A stretch of 64,000 nt of DNA from Aquatica leii (Eukaryota; Arthropoda; Insecta; Coleoptera; Lampyridae): NCBI GenBank assembly GCA_035610365.1, contig CM069432.1, positions 80,418,520-80,482,519 on the forward strand, written 5' to 3'. A program made the translations under genes and the position numbers. Positions 1-10,660 of this stretch are shown here, piece by piece (position 1 is the stretch's first letter; each line of letters opens with the position of its first letter). Under the pieces are notes generated by a model that saw only the letters and a list, made by a program, of their open reading frames with translations, had not been told where the DNA came from and did not search any database.

Positions 1-445
1 AACCACAACGGCCACCAATTTTTCGACCACAACGGCCACCGTGACCACAACAGCCACCGTGACCACAACGGCCACCGCGACCACAACGGCCAACGTGACT
101 ACAACGGCTACCGCGACCACAATGGCCACTGCGATCACAACGGCTACCGCGATCGCATCGAAGCTTTAAAATACTCGGCACACAGTGCTTTGTATTTCAA
201 TTTAGCTCCTCTTCAGTTATGTGAGATTTTCCTGACTTATGTAAATAACTATTATTTTACTTCACCATTAGAAACATAGAATTGTACTAATTTGAGTTTT
301 AATACAATATTTAGAAAAAACCGAGCGATTCTATGACTTGGGTTACAAATACATATAAACTATGTCGTTTAAGTTGTAGAGAAACTAATTAATGGGTTAT
401 GCATGCAAAATAAAAATGCTTTCAATTTTATATGGCATCAGAAAT
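1..445 (+). repeat. Left arm of foldback-like inverted repeat 1 (minisatellite plus unique part)
   Basis: Bases 1-165 are about nine copies of an 18-bp GC-rich unit (accacaacggccaccgcg, with variants). Bases about 240-445 continue as unique AT-rich DNA. The whole stretch is the reverse complement of about 1697-2365: the unique part near 250-310 matches 1770-1830 inverted, and the part near 355-385 matches 1745-1770 inverted. Long terminal inverted repeats built from short tandem units are the hallmark of foldback (FB) elements. The outer end lies before the window. Confidence 0.8.
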
Positions 446-689
446 TAACAAATTAAAAGACTGATAAACAAGGTATATAAATTCCACAAAGATTTAAACT
501 AATTCTTCGAGATTGTATGCAATTGTATTTTGTAAACACAAAATTAACAAAATTTTTTTAGAAAATACACCATAAAACACAATTAATTTGTATTAATTGA
601 TCCAAAAATATGGAAAGTAGTATATAAGTTTAATTTTATTTGTCCACCTGAGTGTCATAAACTGATTCATGTTCCCCTATTTACAATTT

Positions 690-1475
690 TACCCCCCCCC
701 TTTTTTTACATTTACATTATAATACATTTTTTTTACATTTATATTTCCTTTCTAATCTTCTCTTTTTAGTTGTTTCCTCTTTCTCCATACTTCTTCCATC
801 CACTCCGCTACTTTTCCGTTTTCTTTTAAGATTTCCTTTATTTTCTTAACCTCTTCTCTTAACTCCCTGCATTGGTTCCTCATGTGTTTAAGGTCCTCCG
901 TCTGTTCTCCATATGCACATCTTTTCTTCCTCTTTTGTCCAGTATTTATTTACTAACTGTTCGTTCCCACATCTGAACCTTGCTATCATTTTTTTTATCT
1001 GCTTTTATTCCTTTTCTCCTTCAGATATTCTGGCACCCTTCTCTCTTCATATTCTTATAATTCACATTATATCTGCCCGCTTTTATCTTTGTCTATCTTT
1101 CCTGTCCCTATCCCCTATCTCTCTTTATTATTTCCTCTCTTACCCCAACTCTCTCTTCCCTTAATCTCTCTATTTCTTCTCTTGCGTACCCGTTTCTTTT
1201 GTAATATTCTTCTCTGCTATCCTGCCCGTACTTCACTCTTCGCCCCTTTGTCTCTTTCCAACATTCCTGTAGTATTTTAAATTCGGTTCTTTCCCTCAGT
1301 TCTTACTCGTATTTTATAGCCCTTTTTCCTGTCAGTGCCACCATTTCCCCCTTCTTTTCCCTAGCTCTCTATTCACCAAATGTCTCAATATATCTATGTT
1401 GTCTATCACTCTTCTTCCCTTTTTGAATCCCGCTTGTCCGTCTGGTACCAAACTCCTCTATTTGGAAAATGCGAT
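690..1475 (-). pseudogene. LINE (R1-like) reverse transcriptase 3' fragment
   Basis: Read on the minus strand, this pyrimidine-rich stretch encodes broken pieces of a non-LTR retrotransposon polymerase. Near 1440-1360 is a GFKKGRRVIDNIDILRHL-like segment, matching the conserved GFRKGRSTIDNIY region of insect LINE RTs. It is followed by a GKMVAL segment, then a jump to a charged C-terminal region (ILQECWKETKGRR, RNGYAREEIERLREE), and near 960 ARFRCGNE, a C-terminal pattern frequent in insect R1-type LINEs. The RT core with its YxDD box is missing, and there are several stops and frameshifts. A T-rich stretch with repeated ttttttaca at 700-745 fits the A-rich 3' tail. The copy lies in the core between the two foldback arms and is dead. 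Confidence 0.75.
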
Positions 1476-1696
1476 GCGGTATTCTCGCGGTATTTAGACA
1501 CACTTCAATCGCAAGCGTATATAAATTAATTTTTTTTGTTTTAATTATACATACATAAAAATATCTAAATCTCCTGTTTCTCAAAACTAGTGCATGCATG
1601 ACCTATTTCTCAAAACTGAAGTGTAAAGAGCTTACATATTTAATGTTTACTCATCAAATCTAGGGAGTGCAGCGTCGCTCACACATTCGTGTATGT

Positions 1697-2365
1697 GCCA
1701 TATAGAATTAATTGCATTTTAATTAGATTCCTAACCTATTATTTAATTTGTTACAACTTAAACGACATAGTGTAAAACTAAAATTAGTACAATTCTGTGT
1801 TTCCAATAGTGAACTAAAATAAAAAATATTTATATATCCAATAAGCACAATTTGCAAGCTTTGAAATACTACCTAACACGCTCCATTTTGACAATGAATG
1901 ACCACAAAAGAAAATGAAAAAGACACCACTAAGCTGGAAATGCGAACTAAATATCATCGAAACTCATGATGAATGACGATTGGTAGTCGCTATGGTAGCG
2001 GTGACTGTTGTGGTCGCGGTGGCCGTTGTGATCGCGGTGGCCGTTGTGGTCGCGGTGGCCATTGTGGTCGCGGTGGCCGTTGTGGTCGACAAAATAGGTG
2101 GCCGTTGTGGTTACGAGCAGAGGTGGTCGTTATAGTCACAGAGGTCGCTGTAACTGGTGTCGGCAGCCAATTTTCAGATCAGGCGTCGGTGGCCGTTGTG
2201 GTCATCAAGATAAGTGGCCGTTGTTGTCACGGTGGTTGTTATGGTCAAAAATGCAAGTGGCCGTTGTGGTCATGATGGCCGTTGTGGTCGATAGAATAGG
2301 TGGCCGTTGTTGTCGTGACTACAACGGCCAGACTTCCGGGTGGCCGTTGTGGCAAGTGGCCGTTG
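1697..2365 (-). repeat. Right arm of foldback-like inverted repeat 1
   Basis: This is the inverted partner of 1-445. The inner unique part (about 1697-1850) pairs with 250-445. The outer part (about 1998-2365) is the 18-bp unit in the other orientation (ggccgttgtggtcgcggt), regular up to about 2090 and then degenerate. The unit is six codons long, so a Gly/Arg/Cys-rich open frame runs through 1973-2275; this is a by-product of the repeat and I do not call it a gene. The array ends at about 2365, directly against BEL gag sequence. Confidence 0.8.
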
Positions 2366-2977
2366 TGGTCATGCCCCCAATTCACAAACAACTTGTACCC
2401 AAACGGTCAATAACCCGGGTATTTCTAATATTAATAATAATTTCATTGCAAGTAACAACGTAAAACTTCCTAATATAAAGTTAATTGAATTTGATGGCAA
2501 ATATGAACAATGGATGCAATTTTATGACACGTTTAATTTATTGATCGATAAAGACAAATCGTTACCATCGATTCAAAAATTCCATGTTTTAAAATCGGCA
2601 CTACGGAGCGAAGCAGCGCGTTTATTAGACCCGCTTGAAGTTACGGATGTTAATTGTGGGGTTGCTTGGGAAATGCTTAAAGAGCGTTATGAAAATAAAA
2701 AGGCCATAGTAAACACGCATGTAAATAATATTTTGAATTAAAAATAGTTAAACAAGAATCGTATCAAGGGCTTAGACATTTAGTAGATAATTTTTCTAGC
2801 AATTTAAGGTCTCTTAAAAAATTAGATGCACTCAATATTGATACAATTTTAATACATGTAGTAATAAATAAATTAGATAATAACACAAGAAGACAATGGA
2901 AAGAAACCACGGGAAATAAAGATAAGTTTCCTACAATTGATGAATTAATAAAATTTTAAAATAACAGGTGTCACGTT
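2366..2977 (+). pseudogene. gag: BEL/Pao element 1: gag, 5'-truncated and frameshifted
   Basis: Capsid-type part of a BEL/Pao retrotransposon polyprotein (DUF1759-like). The recognisable part begins with IKLIEFDGKYEQWMQFYDTF and continues with KFHVLKSALRSEAARLL and WEMLKERYENKKAI, the characteristic core of this gag. Near 2741 the frame shifts, and the protein continues (QGLRHLVDNFSSNLRSL) to a stop at 2957-2959, after which the same frame goes on into the next segment. The N-terminal part of gag, the 5' UTR and the 5' LTR are absent: the open frame emerges straight from the minisatellite at about 2365. The apparent start codon at 2340 lies in the minisatellite and is not the original start. 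Confidence 0.9.
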
Positions 2978-4003
2978 TTGGAGTCTTTAGAGTTAGATTT
3001 AGTTAATAATAATGTATCTCAAAGAAAATTAGGCGAAATAAAAACATTTACGCATCTAGTAGCAAATAAACAATCATGTCCTTTATGTAAAGGTGATCAT
3101 TACTTGTATTGTTGTCCAGATTTTTTAAAATTAAATATCTCAGATAGGTGGGCAGAAATTAAAAAAATTAAAATATGTGTGAATTGTTTTAAGGACAACC
3201 ATTTAACTTACAAATGCAGAGCACGCGGCTGTAGGAATTGTAATCGTAATCACAATACTTTATTGCATAAAGACTTCGTGCCTAGCGAAATTAATTGTAG
3301 TAATGATTTGAGAAAAACAATCACCGCGGTCGAAAATGTCAATCAGCCTACAAGCAATGATCAAGCTCATGCAAGTAAATCAATGCATTGTTCCCAAAAT
3401 ATTAATTATACATTACTATCAACAGCATTGTTAGATGTAGAGGATAGATACGGAAATTCAGTTACGTGTCGTGCACTTCTCGACTCGGGCTCACAAACAA
3501 ATTTTGTCACTACAGAGCTATTTGAACGGTTGAAACTAACTAGTGAAATTTCAAATGTGACTATTTCGGGAATAAACAATAAGGTAACTTACTTAAACCG
3601 TAGATTTAACGCAACAATAAAATCAAAAATTAATGAATTCAGGGCTGAATTGCAATTTTTAATTTTAGATAAAATTACTGATAATATCCCAATTAACCTT
3701 ATAAATGTTAGTAATTTAGATATACCTAAAGGCATCCAGATATCAGATCAAACGTTTAATGTACCAAATAAGATAGGTATGCTACTGGGTGCTAACATAT
3801 TTTGGGACTTACTATGTGTAGGTCATATTAAATTGAATATGCAAAATCTTACTGCACAGAACACCAGACTTGAATGGGTAATTACGGGGTCAATATATGA
3901 GACAGAAAATAAAATTATATCTTGCGTTACAGTAAATACAAATGTGCAGTTACAATTAGAAAAATTTTGGAAAATTGAGGAATGCATGATGAAACGAGAG
4001 TAG
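2978..4003 (+). pseudogene. gag-pol: BEL/Pao element 1: gag zinc-knuckle region and aspartic protease
   Basis: In frame after the stop at 2957, this 341-codon segment carries the double Cys/His region typical of BEL (CPLCKGDHYLYCC, then CVNCFKDNHLTYKC and CRNCNRNHNTLLH, about 3080-3270). The retropepsin follows, with its active-site motif LLDSGSQTNFV (Asp at 3482-3484). A downstream LLGANIFWDLL segment is the conserved C-terminal part of BEL proteases. The frame ends at 4003 after FWKIEE; the protein continues in another frame from 3982, so a small indel lies near 3985. The protease looks complete at residue level, but the reading frame of the element is broken. Confidence 0.9.
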
Positions 4004-5798
4004 AGCGCGTATGTGAAGATTTATTTGTAAATACTGTAAAACGCGATCATAACGGACGATTTATAGTAAAATTACCGCGTAAACTCGAAACGGTATCTTT
4101 AGGTGACTCGTTAAAAAATGCGATTAAAAGGTTCGATGCGTTAGAGAAAAAAGACCCTGTGTTAAAAAAACAGTATAACGAGTTCATGTCAGAGTATGAG
4201 CGTTTAGGTCACATGACAGAAATAAGCGAATTGGAGGAACCACCTAACGAGGTATTCTATCTACCGCATCACGGTGTAATCAAATAAATGAGTCTGACAA
4301 CGAAATTGCGGGCAGTTTATTAGCAGGTCCTTGTATACAAGATGACTTATTTTCGATTTTATTGCGTTTTAGAACCCATAATTATGTAATAACCGGAGAC
4401 ATCAGTAAGATGTATCGGCAAGTAAATTTAGACTCGAATCAACGAGATTTGCAAAGAATTGTATTTCGGTATGAACCAGATCAACCACTTCGTCACTATA
4501 GATTAAACACGCTAACGTACGGCACTGCGCCAGATTCATTCTTAGCAACTAGATGCCTTCAGCAATTAGGTGCACAGGCAGAACAAACGTTTCCGGAAGC
4601 AGGTGAAGTAATTACACGAGATTTTTATATGGATGACTTGATAACGGGCACAAATACAATCGAATCAGTAATTAAGCTGAAAAATCAAGTTATCGACATT
4701 TTGGGTACCGCTGGATTTGTACTACGTCAATGGGTATCAAATGAACCAAAAATATTTAATGATGATGCAAATAAATTAAATGTATCACAATATTATATAT
4801 TAGATTCAGATTCGGAAAAGAAAACGTTAGGAATTTTATGGAATCCCAAATTAGACACGCTTAAATATTCGGTTAAATTGCGAGATCGTAATAAATCACT
4901 AACAAAAAGAATGATTTTATCGGTTATTGCACAAATATTTGACCCCTTGGGTTTAGTAGGACCGATAACAATTAATGCCAAATTAATTTTACAAGGGTTG
5001 TGGAAATTAAAGTTAGATTGGGACGATGAATTTCGATATCCTATTCGGCTTCAATGGAATAAATTAGAATATTTAATAAGTTTGTTAGAAACTACTGAGA
5101 TACCTAGGCAAGCAACAATAAAGGATTGGATAACGGCGGAAATACACGGATTTTGTGACGCTTCCGAAGCAGCATACGGGTGTTGCGTTTATTTGCGAAC
5201 AGTTGACGCGGATCGGAGAAGGTGTGTACGGTTATTATGCGCAAAATCACGTGTAGCTCCTATTAAAAAAATTACGTTACCGCGATTAGAGTTGTGTGGA
5301 GCAGTTCTATTAGCTCAACTAATGAGTAAGGTCTTGCATTTAATAAAATTTAAAATCTCAGAGGTAAAATATTGGTGCGACTCAACCATAGTATTAGCAT
5401 GGATATCCTCAGATCCAAATAATTGGCACGTGTTTGTGGCAAATAGGGTGTCAGAAATTCAAATTCTTAGTAATCCAAAACAGTGGGGTCACGTCATATC
5501 TTCCGAAAACCCTGCTGATTTGATATCGCGCGGAGTTAGTTCTATAAGTTTAGATCATTTACGAATATGGTGGTCGGGACCGAACTGGCTCATAACAGAC
5601 AAGATGCCAACTTCTAAATTTATTAATGTGAGTGACATACCGGAAAGAAAAATATCGGTACTAGTTACGTCTAACGCTATAGATACCGACAATGATATTT
5701 TTATCAAATATTCAACATTAGATAGGTTACAAAGAGTTGTAGCTTATATTTTAAGATTCGCAAAAAATGTAACCACACATAAATATAAAAAATATTAG
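3982..5798 (+). pseudogene. pol: BEL/Pao element 1: reverse transcriptase and RNase H
   Basis: 3982-4287 encodes the linker before RT (NGRFIVKLPRK; PNEVFYLPHHGVIK). Just after HHGVIK the frame changes and about 15-25 residues that normally precede GPxIQDDL are missing, so the first RT motif is deleted. From 4362 the RT runs through YVITGDISKMYRQV and LTYGTAPDSFLATRC to the catalytic DFYMDD box (4620-4637). The connection domain (IFDPLGLVGPI) follows, then RNase H with GFCDASEAAYG, LPRLELCGA, YWCDSTIVLAWI and ENPADLISRG. The frame is open for 478 codons and stops at 5798. The polymerase residues are present but the domain cannot be translated as one protein. A small frame break separates it from integrase. 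Confidence 0.93.
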
Positions 5799-5830
5799 AA
5801 GGATTACAAACAGATGAATTAGAAGAAACT

Positions 5831-7175
5831 ATGTTTACGTTGATATGTCAGGCCCAGTCACAAGATTTTTCAAACGAAATTAATTTATTAAGTATATCAA
5901 AGACATTATCAGGTAGCAGTAGGTTGAATTCATTGAATCCATTTTTAGACAATTCAGGCATACTTAGAGTGGGGGGAAGACTGTTAAACGCAAACGTTAA
6001 TTATTATCAAAAATTTCCTATAATATTGTCATCTTCGCACATTTTAACAACGTTAATTATTAAACACGAGCACATAAGAAACATGCAAACTGGAGTAGAA
6101 GGTACATTAGCAGCTGTGCGAACAAAATTTTGGCCACTCAAGGGGTGGAGCACTGTTAAAAGATTTTTACACAAGTGCGTTGTCTGCGCACGATTTCAAA
6201 AGGTAATCATTCAGCCACAAATGGGGCAATTGCCTTCATAACGAGTCGTGCTCGGAAGACCGTTTTTAAATACTGGAATTGATTACGCCGGTCCCTTCAT
6301 GATTAAAGACGGTAAAGTAAAAAATAGAAAAAATTATTAAAACTTATTTATGCATCTTTGTTTGTATGGCTACAAAGGCTGTGCACTTAGAGTTAGCAAG
6401 AGACCTGACTACAAAGTCATTTTTAAATGCTTTAAAAAGATTTGTATCAAGACGCGGTATCTGTAAACAAATATTTTCAGATAATGGAAGTAACTTTGTT
6501 GGGGCAAATCGTGAATTGAAAGGTATAATATCCGCTTTGACCGATTCAAAATTTAAAAATTATTTACAAACAAATAGCATTGATTGGAGATTTATTCCGC
6601 CAAGGTCGCCGCATTTTGGGGGCTTATGGGAATCAAACATTAAAACAGCTAAGTTACACATGAAAAAAATTATTGCAAATAGATCTTTAACATTCGAAGA
6701 ACTGACTACCGTTATTGTTCAAATCAAAGCTGTTATGAATTCTAGACCGCTAACACCTTTGTCCCATGATCCTAATGACCTTACCGCCCTAACACCTGGA
6801 CACTTCCTAATAGGAGACATATTAATTGCAATTCCGGAAAGACACGAAGAAGTAATTAAAATCGATCAATTAAATCGATACAAATTAATGCGACAAATGG
6901 TGCAGCATTTCTGGCAGCGCTGGTCAACGGAGTATCTGTCCTGCTTGCAAAAAAGGCAAAAATGGCTCAAAAAACACAATGAATTAATCAAGGTGGGAGC
7001 GATGGTTTTAGTAAAAGAAGACAACACACCACCGTTGTACTGGCGATTAGGCCGAGTTGTGAACCTACATCCAGGTCCTGACGGTGTTTCCAGAGTGGTC
7101 TCGATTAAAACTACCAATGGCATTTCAAGGTGTGCGGTAGTGAAACTGTGTTTATTACCAATTGACATTGACTAA
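5831..7175 (+). pseudogene. pol: BEL/Pao element 1: integrase
   Basis: 5831-6241 contains the zinc-binding N-terminal part (IIKHEHIRNMQTGVEGTL with CVVCARF). The frame stops at 6239-6241, and the same frame resumes as RPFLNTGIDYAGPF. A frameshift around 6320-6340 then leads to the open frame from 6366 to 7175. The catalytic triad is visible: Asp in GIDYAG (6281-6283), Asp in FSDNGSNF (6480-6482) and Glu in GGLWESN (6630-6632). Conserved LTPGHFLIG, HFWQRW and WRLGRVV motifs, typical of the BEL integrase C-terminus, follow. The triad survives, but one stop and one frameshift inactivate the gene. The stop at 7173-7175 is probably the natural end of pol. Confidence 0.92.
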
Positions 7176-7231
7176 TGTTTTATTTAAGTAAAGTAGAATA
7201 GACATTTAGAAAGTTACAATAGGGAACTTTC

Positions 7232-7243
7232 AAAGGGGGCGGT
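7232..7243 (+). other. Polypurine tract of BEL/Pao element 1
   Basis: The sequence aaagggggcggt lies 57 bases after the pol stop and directly before TGTTTAG. It is the expected plus-strand primer next to the 3' LTR. Confidence 0.75.
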
Positions 7244-7244
7244 A

Positions 7245-7500
7245 TGTTTAGTTAAATTTGATTTCTTCATTATATCTTAGTATTTGCATTTGTATTTTGT
7301 GTACAGTATGTACTTAGAATTAGTTAGGATATTATTCATAAAGGTTTATATAACCCGGAGAGTACTTGTCAGTTAACCCAAAGAATGTCCAGGTACCTTC
7401 CTTAAATATCGTTTTGTAAGCATTACTTGTTAAGCTGCAGTGGTGAATATAGCATTTTTATATACAGTCCACTACAATTATTTATTTGAACACCAGCCCA
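7245..7500 (+). repeat. 3' LTR of BEL/Pao element 1 (end uncertain)
   Basis: The LTR starts with TGTTTAG just after the polypurine tract. Inside, tatataaccc near 7350 could be a promoter TATA box. The 5' LTR is not in the window, so the 3' boundary cannot be fixed by comparison; candidates lie between about 7495 and 7680. Confidence 0.55.
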
Positions 7501-7859
7501 AACAGATGTAGTTAACTACGTGGTCAGGTCGTTACGTTTTGTCCTTGGCATAAAATCAATTGTTTTGCTGACGACCTAGTCAAACCAACAGCTACGATTT
7601 AGTAAACAACGGCGTCAGCTATACAAAACTTGCTGAATAGAATAGAATAGATAGAAACAGATCCCTCACACAAATGTTTTTGTAATTGGTTAATTCAAAG
7701 AACTTTTATCAGTATTTTTTGTGTACACAATTTACTTTTTTAACGTAATCTTTTGAAAGACGATCTGATATTATTGATATCAAGGTAAGAAATAATTTTT
7801 TTTAAAATATCTACTAACTGTCAAAACAACATTTTTATAGGTTATCTAATACATTATTA
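7501..7859. other. Non-coding stretch between BEL LTR and transposase relic
   Basis: No gene was recognised. It may contain the end of the BEL LTR and a short agaat repeat near 7635-7660. Confidence 0.5.
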
Positions 7860-9251
7860 GAAATCTTTCGCTAATAAAAAAACGTAAAGCGAAACATTTA
7901 TCAGTATATGATAAAGAAAGTATTTTAAATATCTATCTTGTGAACAAAGTCAAAGTATGTAGTTTGAAAGCAGATCGTACTAAATTTACAGATACAGCAG
8001 CCGGTAATGTAACCCTTTATTTTATTTGCGTTTTTTATATACTTACATGTCAAAATTTATATTAACCTTACTTATTAACATATGTGTTTCTGTATCTACT
8101 GTATACAACGTCCTAACTGAATATAACACAGATCACGTACTGCATTCTCCGAAATTGTACCGTAGATCAAGACCAATATTAGATAATGTTACCGATAAAA
8201 TGAAAAGTGCCCTAAGACGTATTGTGCATTTGTTCTTTTTATGTAATGAACAACTAGCAGTAAAAAAAGCTATGGCTTCTATTATCGAAGATGAGAATTT
8301 GCCAAACTTTGAAAAAACTACGTTACGAACATTATTGAAAGAAATTGGGTTTAGGTTAGTTAAACGAAAGTGTATTGTGTTTGTAATATACATTATTTTA
8401 TTAGGTACAGAAAAAAAAATCGCAACAAAAAATTATATCATAGCATGGAGAAGGTTCCATAAGAAAGTATAAGAAAACAGGCAAGAAAATATATTATTTG
8501 GACAAAACTTGGGTTCATGCTGATCATGTTACTACAAAAATTTGGACAGATACGACAATTGAAACAGCACGGCTGCCTTTATTTTTGGATTATCAACTGG
8601 ACCTAAGTATGCTTCTGGTAAAGGCAAACGATTAATTGTGTTACATATAGGATCAGATACAGGATTTGTTGAAAATACTTTCCTTATTTTCAAATGGAAA
8701 AAAACTATCGACTACCACGAAGAAATGAATTCGGGCGTATTCGAAAACTGGTTTAAACTGGTTTGAGTTGGTGCTAAATAGCTCAGAAGAAGGTGCTGTA
8801 ATAGTAATAGTGTTGTATAATGCTTCATATCACAACAGAAAATTTAAAAAATCAAACTTCCGCAACTAAAAAAGCTGATGATATACAAGATTGGTTGACA
8901 AGTAAATCGATTGAATTTGAGGAAGACATAGTTAAAGCAGAACTTTTAGCATTTGTCAAGAAAAACATTTCAGCAACAACGAGTTGTGCTTTGATTGCCA
9001 CCGTATCACTGTGGGTTAAATCTCATTGAATTAATATGAGCATAAATGAAAGGGAAAATTGCTAGAAAAAATACAAGTTGTTAAAAAACTATTTCTTGAA
9101 ACAGTAGCCAATGTTTCTACAGATAATTGGAAAAAATCTATAGTTTGTGATTAAACTAGAACAAGAAATGTAACAGACAGACCTCACATTAGAAGCCATA
9201 GTTGAGCATATTATTATTCAATTGGGCAATGAATATTTATTTCGTCGTTGA
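7860..9251 (+). pseudogene. Decayed DDE transposase (DDE_3-like, IS630/Tc1-type superfamily)
   Basis: Pieces in several frames align in the right order to an insect transposase family usually annotated as uncharacterised protein. They are an N-terminal start near 7885 (FISVYDKES-like), a helical region at 8190-8370 (SALRRIVHLFFLCNE, EDENLPNFEKTTLRTLLKEI), the first catalytic region near 8500 (IYYLDKTWVHA), then a GKGKRLIVLHIGSDTGF stretch (about 8618-8665), YHEEMNSG (about 8715) and YNASYH at about 8816-8833. This last is the usual DNASYH box with its catalytic Asp replaced. The NPIELIW box is reduced to LNLIELI followed by a stop near 9025. C-terminal similarity (DNWKKSI, LEAIVEHIIIQLGNE) runs to about 9230. 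Many stops and frameshifts; clearly dead. I could not identify terminal inverted repeats. Confidence 0.82.
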
Positions 9252-9885
9252 ATTGGTTTAGTTGTGTTATGTAAATATTTAAAAAGCGCTTTTTTCATCA
9301 TTACTCCACGTTTGTTAATTACACGATATTTATATATTCAACTATAAAAAAATTGTAATTTTTTATATTACATGCACGAGGTTTGAATTTAAAAAATAAA
9401 TCTAATTTTAGAAGCATTACCTATAAAGTGTACAAAGTAATAGAGAATGAGACAAACAACAGAGCGAAACTATTGTCTGCTTTATTATTCTTGGGATTTA
9501 ATGTACAACTTTAGCAGTGGAGTATTCAAAGTATGCACATCAGTTGCTAAAGTGTGATACCTGATTGAGAATAATATGATAATATATTAAAAATGTCTAT
9601 TTATTGATAAAGAATATGTTTATTTAATAACTTCTCCAGATGGTAAGTTCGAAAAGTTTAACGTATAGTAGTTCCTAATTAGATCAATTTACTGATAGGT
9701 AAAACTGGTGAAAGTAAAATATTTGCACACTGGAAGATGCTGTGAAGACAGATAAGACGTTATATGTATATTGAATACAGTAATGAAGAGATCAAATCAA
9801 AAAGTAAACATTATAGTTGCAGTGGAACTTGACAGAGGACATCAACATCGAGTCTATCTTAAACAACCTGTTTAGCACCTTATTT
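9252..9885. other. AT-rich stretch, nothing recognised
   Basis: No coding pattern or repeat structure seen beyond low-complexity AT. Confidence 0.5.
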
Positions 9886-10660
9886 CTCTACCTCTTGTTG
9901 TGTTTGGTCTTAATATTGTTCTGATAATTTTCCATTCTATGATTTTTAGGTCTTCTTCTTCTTTTTTTCGCTATTGTTTTCAACGCATAGGTTATGATGG
10001 GTCGTATCAGGATCTTATCGAATTTTATTTTTGTTGGTTTACTTAACGCTTTGCTTTTTCGTAGAGTTTTATTTCTGCCGTATGCCTGATTTCTTTTCCG
10101 CAATTTCACTTTTACTTTGTTTTCCTTGGTTTGTCCCATATCGTTTTGAAATCTATAAATATAATATGTATTTCTTTTTTGTATTCCCACTGTTTTTAAA
10201 GTATTTGTTCTAGGGTATGTATGTATGGATTTTCCAAGATTTTATAAAAAATGCTTGACAGAGCTATTGGCTTGTAGTTTTTGCAGTTTTCTTTCCCCTC
10301 TTTTTTATATATTGGGGTTATTATACCAGTGTTCCAATCATTTGGCATCTTGTTTCGTCTCCATATTTGTTTGATTAAGTGACGTATCTGTGCTTTTATC
10401 TGCTGTCCTCCATATTTTAGCAGTTCTGTCTCGATCTCGTCTTGCCCCGATGCTTTGCTATTTTTTAATTTTCTTATTTCTTCTTATATTTCTTCATATT
10501 TAGGGTAGTTCTTTTCTTCTTGATCTAGTTGTTTTTCTTCCTTTTGCATTTCCCTTTCTTATGTATATAGCGTTTCTTGGTAGTGTTGTTTCCATATGTC
10601 GCTCATCTTCTTTAGTGCATTTTTAATTTTGTCTTTTATTCCTCTGTTTTTACCTAGTTA
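9886..10660 (-). pseudogene. LINE reverse transcriptase, internally deleted
   Basis: On the minus strand from about 10600 down to 10230 the sequence encodes IRKLKNSKASGQDEIETELL, then MPNDWNTGIITPIYKKEG and NYKPIALSSIFYKILE. These are the N-terminal RT motifs of a non-LTR retrotransposon. The central part with the YADD active site is absent. The sequence then jumps to the C-terminal motif KFDKILIRPIITYALKT (about 10030-9970), the usual KLRLYKTLIRPVLTYGSETW region. Stops and frameshifts are few to moderate. The clade (RTE, Jockey or other) cannot be decided from these motifs. Confidence 0.85.

Noticed and set aside
913-1280. Ser/Leu/Pro-rich plus-strand open frames
   Set aside because: Antisense of the minus-strand LINE fragment, which is purine-rich on its coding strand.
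1973-2463. Gly/Arg/Cys-rich and Trp/Val-rich open frames
   Set aside because: They arise from the 18-bp (six-codon) minisatellite and change character with frame; no independent coding evidence.
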